Assembly: GCA_018818125.1 (NCBI GenBank)
Contig: JAHISQ010000176.1
Coordinates: 1 to 64,000, forward strand
Direction of reading: 5' to 3'
Length of the DNA: 64,000 bases
DNA from: Candidatus Rifleibacteriota bacterium
Lineage (GTDB): Bacteria; Muiribacteriota; Ozemobacteria; Ozemobacterales; Ozemobacteraceae
The notes beneath the pieces were generated by a model, which saw only the letters and a program-made list of their open reading frames with translations, was not told where the DNA came from and did no database searches. Made by a program: the position numbers and the translations under genes. Of this stretch, positions 43,162 to 51,239 are shown in pieces. How positions within the stretch are numbered: position 1 is the stretch's first letter; every line of letters begins with the position of its first letter.

Positions 43162-44624
43162 TTTTCGGCTCCGGCCTTTTTGATCAGCGTCTTGCCCTTG
43201 CCGGTCAGGCGATACTTTTGCAGGCGGCTGTTCGGTTTTTCAGGAATGGTAAATTCTACCAGTGCCATTTCAACAAGTTTTTTCAACTGCAGCTTCAATT
43301 CACCTGAAACTGTTTTGTGACCAAGCATTTTTGCCAGGCCGGCTTTGCCTTCTTCATGTGCTGAAAGATGCATGATAACCCGGGCTGCCAGATTTGACTC
43401 CAGCCGTGACTCTAGCCGTGACTCGGGCCGTGACTCGGGCCGTGACCCGGGCCGTGACTCGGGCCGTAAATCTGGCTTGATTGTTTCTGCCAGTCTGACG
43501 ATAAACCTGACCCGCATACCGATTTCGACGATTTCTGGTGCCGGCAGATTCAATTCTGTTGCTTCATCGAAAATGCGGCGCACGCCGCTGCCCCATTGTT
43601 CGATCAGCTCAAGCTCGCGAAAGACTCTGGCGATAACCGGGTTGCGAATCTTTGACACGCCCTGTTTCATATCTTCAAAGGTCATTCCCGGCAGCAGAAT
43701 GCCGGGGTTTTCGATTTCGATGCGGTCATCGAAAAATGCGATTCTGACCGGTGCGCCACGTTGCGAATAATCAGCATGCACCAGGGCATTGATAACCGCT
43801 TCACGCAAGATGTTCAGCGGTATGCTCCAGACATCTTTGCGCTTTATACCCGAAATATCAGCGCCACGCATCGCATGTTTTTTTAAAAACAGCATGATGC
43901 TTTCAACCGCTTTTGGCAGCGGCTCTTCAATTTCAATGTGGTCAAAAATTTTGCTTTTGCCAGTGCCGATAAAGCGGCCGCACTGCACCCAGGCATCGGC
44001 AAAATGAAAGATTCTTTCTTTGCCGAAAAGAAGCATTGCTCCTTTTGTCGGCACCAGTTTTCCCTGCTCTTGACGCAGGAGTTTTAGAGTCAGCATTTCC
44101 CGATCAGTCAGCTTGCGCCTGCCTTCAAATATCCTGCGAGCCTCACTGAGATCAAGATCTTCAACTGAAAGCTCAGCCATCGGCAGCTCATCAAAGGCAA
44201 TGCCTTCGGCAGAGCGGCGCAATTCTCCCACCAGTTCCCGGTCAGCCTGACGGTTTGATGAACCAAGACGAACATAAACGCCTTTTTCGGGGCCTTCAGC
44301 AGTCAGATAATGCGGTCTGGAACTGCTTAAAAAAACTTCGGCAATCAGCAGGGTTTTTCCGGCTACTGTGGTCAGCTCGATGTTTGGCACCAGGCGCGGA
44401 CTGATCATATCTGAAATTAAATTGCACAGCTTCTCTTCTTCTGCAAGCGGATCGGTTACTCCGACCGGTTTTCTGGTTTTGTCTTCAACGCCGATTATGA
44501 CCCTGCCTCCGGCAGTGTTGGCAAAGGCAACCAGTGTGGTCATCAGTTTCTTTGGCGACGACAGATCGCGCTTGAATTCGAGAGTCTTGCTCTCTGTTTG
44601 CTTTATAAGCTTCTCGATAGTCAT
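43158..44624 (-). CDS. AlbA_2/Schlafen-domain ATP-binding protein inside the hsd operon
   Basis: The 488-residue protein begins with the AlbA_2 domain (ESKTLEFKRDLSSPKKLMTT, then AFANTAGGRVIIGVED), shared with Schlafen-like proteins. The central part is the ATP-binding HATPase_c_4-like region (NILREAVINALVHADYS, about 280-296, then GAPVRIAFFDDRIEIENPG). The C-terminal third is winged-helix-like, preceded by six tandem ESRPxSR-type units. The DNA there is six 12-base repeats (43396-43467). Proteins of this architecture are common beside Type I systems, where they may regulate or act in defence. It overlaps hsdM and hsdS by four bases on each side, so it is an integral operon member. Confidence 0.88.
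   Translation of the reverse strand: MTIEKLIKQTESKTLEFKRDLSSPKKLMTTLVAFANTAGGRVIIGVEDKTRKPVGVTDPLAEEEKLCNLISDMISPRLVPNIELTTVAGKTLLIAEVFLSSSRPHYLTAEGPEKGVYVRLGSSNRQADRELVGELRRSAEGIAFDELPMAELSVEDLDLSEARRIFEGRRKLTDREMLTLKLLRQEQGKLVPTKGAMLLFGKERIFHFADAWVQCGRFIGTGKSKIFDHIEIEEPLPKAVESIMLFLKKHAMRGADISGIKRKDVWSIPLNILREAVINALVHADYSQRGAPVRIAFFDDRIEIENPGILLPGMTFEDMKQGVSKIRNPVIARVFRELELIEQWGSGVRRIFDEATELNLPAPEIVEIGMRVRFIVRLAETIKPDLRPESRPGSRPESRPESRLESRLESNLAARVIMHLSAHEEGKAGLAKMLGHKTVSGELKLQLKKLVEMALVEFTIPEKPNSRLQKYRLTGKGKTLIKKAGAEK
43396..43467. repeat. 12-base tandem repeat inside the AlbA_2 gene, six units
   Basis: Units are GACTCCAGCCGT, GACTCTAGCCGT, then variants of GACTCGGGCCGT. Being a multiple of three, changes in copy number keep the frame and vary the linker length. 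Confidence 0.85.
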
Positions 44625-46072
44625 TTTCCGTCACCGAGAGCGGCGATAAGCTCATTTTTAAGCTCATCGCGGACCTTGTTCAGCTCTTTCACTATTTCAT
44701 CGTATTCCTGCATCAGATCCTGCGGGTCGCCGTGGTTGATCAAGACTTCATGCGGGTTCTTGCAGTCGAGATTGTAATTGCGGGCAACGATTTCTTCGAC
44801 CGGCACTTTCCAGGCATATTCGTTGGGTTTGCGCTTGTTCCACCAGCTTTTCTCGCGGTCAAATTCTTCAATTGTCAGAGGATTTCTTCTTGAATATGAT
44901 TTGTAGCCTTCTGGATACGGATGTTCAAAGAACCATACCTGCTTTGTTGGCCCGTCTTTTTCGAAGAAAAGTATATTGGTGTTTATACCGGTATATGGGC
45001 TGAAAACGCCTTTTGGTAATCTGACGATGGTATGCAGATTGAATTCTTCAAGCAGTTCGCGCTTTAGCGTGGTTTTAACGCCTTCGCCAAAGAGAAAGCC
45101 ATCGGGCAGAACCACTGCCGCACGGCCGGTGTCGTGCTTGAGAATATGCATGATCAGTGCCATGAACAGGTCGGCGGTTTCCCTTGTCTGATATTTTTTG
45201 GGAAAATTGTTTTCTATACCGTCTTCTTCCATGCCGCCGAATGGGGGATTGGTAATGACCATATCAACCCGGTCCTTCGGGCCATAGTCTTTCAGTGGCC
45301 GGCTCAAAGTGTTGTCATGGCGAATATTGGTCGGAACATCAATCTCATGCAGCATAGCATTGGTCATTGCCAGCATGTGCGGCATCGGCTTTTTTTCAAC
45401 GCCATGTATGCTTTTTTCGATAATTTTCTTGTCGGCAGGGGTTTTTACCTGCTTTTGCAGATGCTCGATAGTATTCACCAGAAAGCCGCCGGTGCCGCAG
45501 GCCGGGTCAAGAATACTTTCGCCAAGCTGAGGATTGATGATGTCGACCATGAATCTGGTCACGGCGCGGGGTGTGTAGTATTCTCCGGCGTTTCCTGCCG
45601 CTTGCAGATCTGAGAGAATCTTTTCGTAAATGTCATTGAAAAGATGGCGATCAGTTGTAGAGTTAAAGTCGAGATCAACTTCAATGGAATTGATAACCTG
45701 GCGCAATAAAGTGCCGGATTTCATGTAGTTGTAGGCATCTTCAAACACGCCGCCGACTACTTTGCCATGTGGTGTGACGCCGGCTGTTATGGCGAGCTTC
45801 TTAAGCGCCGGAAACAGGTTGTTGTTAACGAAGTCGATCAATTCGTCTCCGGTTATTCCTTCAGGGTTCTTGGCCCAGTTGGCCCATTGAAATCTGGTTT
45901 GTAACGGCGATTTATAACCGGGAACAGTGATTTTCCACTCTTCTTCGCGATCGTCAAAAATCTTGAGAAAAAGCAGCCATGCCATCTGGCTGATTCTCTG
46001 GGCATCGCCGTCGACGCCGACATCTTTGCGCATTATGTCCTGAATGGTTTTTACAAGAGTGGTGATTGACAT
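44621..46072 (-). CDS. hsdM: Type I restriction-modification DNA methylase
   Basis: The 483-residue product carries the N6-adenine methyltransferase motifs: SAM-binding motif I ILDPACGTGGFLVNT (about 180) and catalytic motif IV VDMVITNPPFGGME (about 275). The helical N-terminal HsdM domain (AQRISQMAWLLFLKIFDDRE) is typical. It methylates the host's recognition site and, with HsdS and HsdR, forms the restriction complex. The stop overlaps the start of the AlbA_2 gene (ATGA). The hsdR stop is 26 bases upstream. All key residues are present. Confidence 0.97.
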   Translation of the reverse strand: MSITTLVKTIQDIMRKDVGVDGDAQRISQMAWLLFLKIFDDREEEWKITVPGYKSPLQTRFQWANWAKNPEGITGDELIDFVNNNLFPALKKLAITAGVTPHGKVVGGVFEDAYNYMKSGTLLRQVINSIEVDLDFNSTTDRHLFNDIYEKILSDLQAAGNAGEYYTPRAVTRFMVDIINPQLGESILDPACGTGGFLVNTIEHLQKQVKTPADKKIIEKSIHGVEKKPMPHMLAMTNAMLHEIDVPTNIRHDNTLSRPLKDYGPKDRVDMVITNPPFGGMEEDGIENNFPKKYQTRETADLFMALIMHILKHDTGRAAVVLPDGFLFGEGVKTTLKRELLEEFNLHTIVRLPKGVFSPYTGINTNILFFEKDGPTKQVWFFEHPYPEGYKSYSRRNPLTIEEFDREKSWWNKRKPNEYAWKVPVEEIVARNYNLDCKNPHEVLINHGDPQDLMQEYDEIVKELNKVRDELKNELIAALGDGK

Positions 46073-46098
46073 GTTGTATTTGTATCTCCGTTATTTGA

Positions 46099-48480
46099 TC
46101 AGGCGCAGTAAAGAGCTTTTTCGAGTTCTTGAAGCGCATTGTGGTAATTGTCGAGGCCGCCAAAGTCTTTGATAATTTCGACCGGGGTGCCGAAATCCTT
46201 GAACGGGTCGATGGTAAGAACCTGAGTCTTTTCGATGGTTACCACACCTTCGTCGGCGTATTTGTCGAGAAGAGCTTCAAGCACCTTGCGGGCCTGATCG
46301 CCGTATTTGCTGAAGTAGTTTTTCTTTTTCACGTTCTCTGCCCGTTCTTTGCGGGTAAGCGGGGGCTTGTCCCAGGCGATGTGACAGATTATATCGAATG
46401 GGTCGAGATCTTTGCCGATTTCTGCTTCCAGCTCCTCAAAGAATATACCATGAGTAGCCAGTTCCTCGATGATAACCTGCTTCTTTTCGGCGCTGTTCCA
46501 GCGGGTAAGAAAGTCATCGAGTGAAGTGAATTCGGTCGCCAGAGCTTTGCGGGTGTAATCTTTCAGTGATTCGGTAATAAGCTTGCCATCGGCGTCAAAG
46601 TATTGCACACGCTCAGAGGCCACTTTCACCGCAACATCATTTACATAGTATTTTTTGGGGGGGCCAGATGGTGGGTCTTCAATCCAACCGCCGGTATCGC
46701 CGCCATCGCCGCCGGTTTCGGTGCCATCTGTGCTTTCTTCGCCAGTTGGATATTCATTGTCTGTATCGGGTTCTTCATCCTCAGGTGGTGCTACAGGTTC
46801 GCCTGGTTTGGGTTTATAAACCGACACGGGGTCGCCATCAAAATTCGGGTCGGCAAACAATTCGGTGGCTTTCTTGAAGTCCATGATGGTGAAGAAATAC
46901 TTGTTAAAGTCTTCATTAATCCGGGTGCCACGTCCAATTATCTGTTTGAATTCGGTCATCGATTGAATTCTCTGGTCGAGAACAATCAGCTTGCAGGTCT
47001 GCGCATCGATTCCGGTGCTCATTAGTTTTGAGGTGGTAGCGATGACAGGGTAGGTTGATTCGGGAAAAATGAAGTTATCGAGTTCTATTTTTCCTTCTTC
47101 GTTGTCGCCGGTTATTCTCATGACATACTTTGAGTTCTTTGCTACCAGGTCGGCATTCTGATTAGCCAGTGCCTGACGCATGCGCTCAGCATGATCGATG
47201 TTGTCGCAAAACACGATGGTTTTGTCGAAACGGTTGGTCAGGCGTAGAAACTCACTTATTTTTTCAGCAACCAGCTCGGTGCGCTTTTCCAGAACCAGGC
47301 CTTTATCCATGTCTTTCAGATTATAGATGCGATCTTCAATGATATTGCCGTTCTTGTCGAGCATGTCTTTAGAGGGCCGCCAGCCGGAATCTTTGTCGAT
47401 ATCGATGCGTATAACCTTGTAGGGGGCGAGAAAGCCGTCATCAATGCCCTGGCGCAGCGAATAGGTATAAATCGGTTCGCCGAAATAATCGATGTTCGAG
47501 ACGTCTTTGGTTTCTTTGGGCGTTGCGGTAAGGCCGATCTGAGTGGCCGGTGAAAAATATTCTAGAATCTGACGCCAGTTCGAATCTTCGGCGGCGCTGC
47601 CGCGATGACATTCATCGACAACGATCAGATCAAAAAATTCAGGGCTGAACTGTTTATAAATGTTCTTTTCTTCTTCGGTGCCGGTAACGGCCTGATAAAG
47701 AGCCAGGTAGATTTCGTAAGACTTGTCGGCATGGCGATTTTTTATCTTGGTCATTGCCGACCCGAACGGTTTGAAATCGTTGGTCATAGTCTGGTCAACG
47801 AGAATATTGCGGTCGGCGAGAAAGAGAATTCGCTTTTTGGTCTTGGATTTCCAGAGCCGCCAGATAATCTGAAAGGCGGTGAAGGTTTTGCCGGTACCGG
47901 TTGCCATGACCAGCAGAATGCGATTCTGACCATTGGCTATTGCCTCAATGGTTTTATTTATGGCAAGAAGCTGATAGTAGCGTGGTGTCTTGTTGCTGCC
48001 GTCGCTGTAGTAATCCTGCGTTATCAGCGCTTCCTGGTTTTGTGTCAGGTTTTTGTTGCCGGTCAGCATCTTCCAGAGTTCATCAGGCGATGGAAACTCA
48101 TCAAGACTGATTTCTTTTTCGATTTTTCCGTCAGTTATGAGTGCGTTATGGAACAAAAAGCCATCACCATTAGAACTGAAAACAAACGGAACCTGCATCA
48201 TTTCTGCATAGCCCAGGGCCTGCTGCATGCCGTCGCCAACGGTGTGATTGTTGTCTTTGGCTTCTACTATGGCGATCGGCATGTTGGGCTTATAAAAGAG
48301 AACATAATCGGCTCTTTTGTTTTTTGCCCGGCTGTGCATCTTGCCCCGCACAATGATACGACCGTTGGTAATGTTGAATTCCTCGCGGATCTGGGTGTTT
48401 ATATCCCAGCCTGCTTTTTCAAGGGCCGGTGTGATGAACTTGGTGCAGATGTCGCGCTCTGAAAGCTGTTTTTTGTTCAT
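46099..48480 (-). CDS. hsdR: Type I restriction endonuclease, ATP-dependent R subunit
   Basis: I prefer ATG 48480, since GAGAGGA is at a good distance, while the ATG at 48492 touches it. This gives 793 residues. Residues 25-125 form the HsdR nuclease domain ([19 protein letters not shown]). The helicase has Walker [18 protein letters not shown] (about 190), Walker [10 protein letters not shown], motif [12 protein letters not shown] and motif [14 protein letters not shown] Gly/Asp/Glu-rich linker (about 580-625) precedes an EcoEI-like C-terminal domain. It cuts unmodified DNA at a distance after ATP-driven translocation. It is the first gene of the hsd operon. Confidence 0.96.
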   Translation of the reverse strand: MNKKQLSERDICTKFITPALEKAGWDINTQIREEFNITNGRIIVRGKMHSRAKNKRADYVLFYKPNMPIAIVEAKDNNHTVGDGMQQALGYAEMMQVPFVFSSNGDGFLFHNALITDGKIEKEISLDEFPSPDELWKMLTGNKNLTQNQEALITQDYYSDGSNKTPRYYQLLAINKTIEAIANGQNRILLVMATGTGKTFTAFQIIWRLWKSKTKKRILFLADRNILVDQTMTNDFKPFGSAMTKIKNRHADKSYEIYLALYQAVTGTEEEKNIYKQFSPEFFDLIVVDECHRGSAAEDSNWRQILEYFSPATQIGLTATPKETKDVSNIDYFGEPIYTYSLRQGIDDGFLAPYKVIRIDIDKDSGWRPSKDMLDKNGNIIEDRIYNLKDMDKGLVLEKRTELVAEKISEFLRLTNRFDKTIVFCDNIDHAERMRQALANQNADLVAKNSKYVMRITGDNEEGKIELDNFIFPESTYPVIATTSKLMSTGIDAQTCKLIVLDQRIQSMTEFKQIIGRGTRINEDFNKYFFTIMDFKKATELFADPNFDGDPVSVYKPKPGEPVAPPEDEEPDTDNEYPTGEESTDGTETGGDGGDTGGWIEDPPSGPPKKYYVNDVAVKVASERVQYFDADGKLITESLKDYTRKALATEFTSLDDFLTRWNSAEKKQVIIEELATHGIFFEELEAEIGKDLDPFDIICHIAWDKPPLTRKERAENVKKKNYFSKYGDQARKVLEALLDKYADEGVVTIEKTQVLTIDPFKDFGTPVEIIKDFGGLDNYHNALQELEKALYCA

Positions 48481-48932
48481 TCTGCGATTCATTCCTCTCA
48501 GGAATCAGACCGTTTATGCTGCTTCGCAATACTTTTGAAACTTGCTACAGCACTGTTTTTCAGAATAAGACAATTGTCTGGTCTGTGCAAGTGATATTGC
48601 ATGGACTGAATAGCGATGAAATCTGCTACAGAAATCTGGACGAGAAAATAGCCAGGCATGGTAGTGGTTTGTGCTATATATGCCAACTTATGCTGATGAA
48701 CTGGAATGATGGATTTGAGTTGATAAGTTTTAGCTGGTGTTTTAAAATCATTTGGTCTAGTTCTACTCCACCAACCCCAATTGGCGAAACAGTAAACTGA
48801 AGACGCCGGCTGTTATTCGTTTTGCTATCAAAATTGCGAACACCCTTGCGAACACCCTGGTTGGAATCAGTAATTGTTGAGAGCATTATGAGTATTGTGT
48901 AGATAAAAATATTGAAACGATAAGAGGATAAT
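48481..48932. other. Intergenic region between hsdR and the TMEM43-like gene
   Basis: No gene is convincing. It contains a 12-base palindrome AGACAATTGTCT (48568-48579), which could be an operator of the hsd operon. A perfect tandem TTGCGAACACCC lies at 48834-48857. CTAGTTCTACTCCACCA (48759-48775) loosely recalls a tRNA 3' end, but no tRNA precedes it. Confidence 0.4.
48834..48857. repeat. Two perfect tandem copies of TTGCGAACACCC
   Basis: Two identical 12-base units end 75 bases before the TMEM43-like start. They could be a binding-site pair or simple slippage. Confidence 0.7.
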
Positions 48933-50102
48933 ATGACAAACGATTCTGTCACTGTTGTTACTGAGAATTCATGGTTTTCTCGGATAAAGAATGCCGTGTT
49001 TGGGGTGCTCTTTGGTCTGCTCCTGTTCTTCGGCTCATTTGTTCTGCTTTTTTGGAACGAGGGGCGTGCCGTCCAGACCTACCGTTCACTTAACGAGGGA
49101 CTTGGAAAAGTCGTTTCCATAGCCGCCGACAAGGTCGACCCGGCAAATGAGGGAAAACTCGTTCACACCTCCGCGCTGGCAGACACGACGGAGACAATTA
49201 CGGATGAGGATTTCGGCATTTCCGAAAAAGCGTTGGTTCTGAAACGTCTGGTGCAGATATATCAATGGGTGGAGAAAGAGAATACCAGAACCGAAAAGCA
49301 GACCGGCGGAAGCGAAAGAACTATCACGACTTACAGCTATTCCAAGGAATGGGTAAACGAAGAAGTTGATTCGAAGCAATTCCATGAATCGGAAGGTCAT
49401 GTGAATCCAGCCGATATGTTTGTCTCACCCGTCACCATTTCGGCCAAAGTTGTAACTCTCGGTGCCTTCAACCTTCCTGATCGACTGGTTCAGATGATCG
49501 ATAAGGAGGAAGCGGTGCGGGTGGCGACAATGCCTCCTGAGGTTACCCCGGAGGCATGGGGCCCGGTGACTTTGACGAACGGAATCTTCTATCTCGGCAA
49601 GAACCCAAGTAAGTCCGAGATCGGAGACTGCAAAGTCAGTTTTGCCGCCGTCAAGCCGCAAAAGGTTTCTGTGGTCTCGAAACAGGTCGGCACGACTTTT
49701 TCTCCATTCCAAACTGAGGCTGGGGATGAGATTGATCTCCTCTCTTCCGGAGAACTCACTGCCCAGGCTATGTTTTCCGCAGCGCAGAGCCAAAATACCA
49801 TTCTGACATGGGTTTTGCGCGCCGTCGGGTTTTTCTGTATGGCGATAGGCCTCATCCTGATTTTCGGGCCGATCTCGGTGTTCCTTGACGTTCTCCCGTT
49901 TCTCGGAAATCTTGCTGAAACAGGCATTTCCTTCGTTTCCTTCTCTCTGGCGGCATTCCTGTCACTTGGCACCATTGCCTTTGCCTGGATTTTCTCCCGC
50001 CCGATTGTCGGGATCGCTCTCTTCGCGGTTGCATTCGCCATTCTCTACGGGTTTGCGAGCAGGCGCAAGATGTCTTCAGCCCCTTCGCCTCTTCCTGAAT
50101 AG
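48933..50102 (+). CDS. TMEM43/LUMA family membrane protein
   Basis: The 389-residue protein matches the TMEM43 (LUMA) family, known in animals as a nuclear-envelope/ER protein and also present in bacteria. A first membrane helix (about 22-45, VLFGLLLFFGSFVLLFWNEG) bears the conserved WNEGRAV. A long extracytoplasmic domain follows (FQWVEK-type QIYQWVEKENTRTEKQ, YSYSKEWVNEEVDSKQFHE). Three to four C-terminal helices follow (LRAVGFFCMAIGLILIF, FSLAAFLSLGTIAFAWIF, VGIALFAVAFAILYGFA). Bacterial function is unknown. GAGG lies before the ATG. It is followed by the GIDE-like gene in the same direction, with a conserved hairpin between them. Confidence 0.9.
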   Translation: MTNDSVTVVTENSWFSRIKNAVFGVLFGLLLFFGSFVLLFWNEGRAVQTYRSLNEGLGKVVSIAADKVDPANEGKLVHTSALADTTETITDEDFGISEKALVLKRLVQIYQWVEKENTRTEKQTGGSERTITTYSYSKEWVNEEVDSKQFHESEGHVNPADMFVSPVTISAKVVTLGAFNLPDRLVQMIDKEEAVRVATMPPEVTPEAWGPVTLTNGIFYLGKNPSKSEIGDCKVSFAAVKPQKVSVVSKQVGTTFSPFQTEAGDEIDLLSSGELTAQAMFSAAQSQNTILTWVLRAVGFFCMAIGLILIFGPISVFLDVLPFLGNLAETGISFVSFSLAAFLSLGTIAFAWIFSRPIVGIALFAVAFAILYGFASRRKMSSAPSPLPE

Positions 50103-50232
50103 CAGACCCGGAGATCAAGTTTTTCTCACGGAGGGTTCGGACAATTTCGCCGGTCATTGAAGTCGGAATGTTTTTCGGGTAGATAAATTGCCTACGGTGG
50201 CTTCCCAAGCTTGTGAGCCTGTTCTAGGCACA

Positions 50233-50265
50233 GAACAAATCCTCGTCCTGGACGAGGATTTGTTC
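50233..50265 (+). terminator. 15-bp hairpin, copy A of a dispersed repeat (terminator-like)
   Basis: GAACAAATCCTCGTC and its perfect complement enclose CTG, about 130 bases after the TMEM43-like stop. No strong T-run follows; GCATTTAGC does, as in copy B at 54844. It is a conserved structure rather than an ordinary terminator. Confidence 0.6.
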
Positions 50266-50452
50266 GCATTTAGCCAGAATCTCTTGCCATAGAGATTCAA
50301 CAAAACTACAGAAGACCATTTCGCAGTAATGACCGAGGAAGTCGATTTGTTCTTGTAAAGCTTGAAGCCGATTCTGTTCATGCACAGGGTTTGACTTGTG
50401 ACACAATATTGCTTAGTCTAGCTGTAGTTTAATAAAAGGTGCACAGATCAAA

Positions 50453-51208
50453 ATGAGACACCCGGTACTGATTATAACTGGTTGGATAATATGTATTCCC
50501 GCAGTTTACTATATTGATCAATGGCGAAAATTGCGCAAAAAGCTCAAGGATATTACAGACACCCAAACTTCTCGGATTGGCAGTCTGTTAAGTTCCAGCA
50601 GAAGCTCGGGAAGAATTGTTGAGGTCAAAGGGAAGCTGGTTGCGAACCCTGAAGTACTTAAGTCACCCTTTACAGAAAGCGACTGTGTGTTTTTCCATGC
50701 GGTTGAGCAGGATAAGGTGCGTGAGGTCTATAAAAGAAAGTCGGATGATCTTACTAATAGCTCGCGCATTTACTATAGCACCAACACAGACAAGAGAAGC
50801 GACCATACATTTTATCTGGAGGACTCAACTGGCAGGATTCTGATAGACCCTGAGGGAGCAGAAGTTGATGGTGAAGTCGTGCTCAAATCAATTGAGCCAA
50901 CATTTGGGGAAGAAAACAGCTCAAAGCTTGACTCAGCATTTCAGCCCTGTGGCGAAAAGATTATTGCAGTCATCAAAAACGAGCAGATTCTGCCGCCAGG
51001 TGAGCAGGCGTATGTTATTGGCGAACTGTTTTTTGGTAGCAATGGTCCAATTATTGGAAGTTCGCCTGAGAAGGACAAAACTTTTTTAATATCCCTTAAG
51101 GATGAAGAAACCCTGGTTAAATCTGGAAACCGTGAACTTTATCAAGCTATAGCTTTTTCAATAGTGGCCTCTGTGGCCGGAATCGCCTTAATCATTTTGG
51201 GCTGGTAG
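50453..51208 (+). CDS. GIDE-domain membrane protein (MUL1/MULAN-like)
   Basis: The 251-residue protein has a membrane helix at each end (about 5-22, ILIITGWIICIPAVYYI; and 230-249, FSIVASVAGIALIILGW). The middle resembles the GIDE domain of the mitochondrial E3 ligase MUL1: VEVKGKLVANPEVLKSPFT, DCVFFHAVEQDKV, TFYLEDSTGRILIDPEGAEV, then PPGEQAYVIGELF and TFLISLKDEETL. The RING finger of the eukaryotic protein is absent. Bacterial members are of unknown role. It lies 350 bases after the TMEM43-like gene in the same orientation, and the two families tend to be membrane-stress-like proteins (inference). Confidence 0.75.
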   Translation: MRHPVLIITGWIICIPAVYYIDQWRKLRKKLKDITDTQTSRIGSLLSSSRSSGRIVEVKGKLVANPEVLKSPFTESDCVFFHAVEQDKVREVYKRKSDDLTNSSRIYYSTNTDKRSDHTFYLEDSTGRILIDPEGAEVDGEVVLKSIEPTFGEENSSKLDSAFQPCGEKIIAVIKNEQILPPGEQAYVIGELFFGSNGPIIGSSPEKDKTFLISLKDEETLVKSGNRELYQAIAFSIVASVAGIALIILGW

Positions 51209-51239
51209 CAATCCCCCAGGTGTTTAGAAAAATTCATTT

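Noticed and set aside
43396-43467. CRISPR array
   Set aside because: The 12-base units are contiguous, without spacers, and lie inside a coding frame as multiples of three.
47605-48462. Plus-strand open frame of 285 codons across hsdR
   Set aside because: It is the antisense shadow of the well-supported hsdR helicase region.
48759-48775. tRNA-like 3' end (CTAGTTCTACTCCACCA) at the far side of the restriction locus
   Set aside because: No acceptor, D or anticodon stem precedes it. It does not match the tRNA-Leu end at 40.2 kb, so it does not support an integration boundary.
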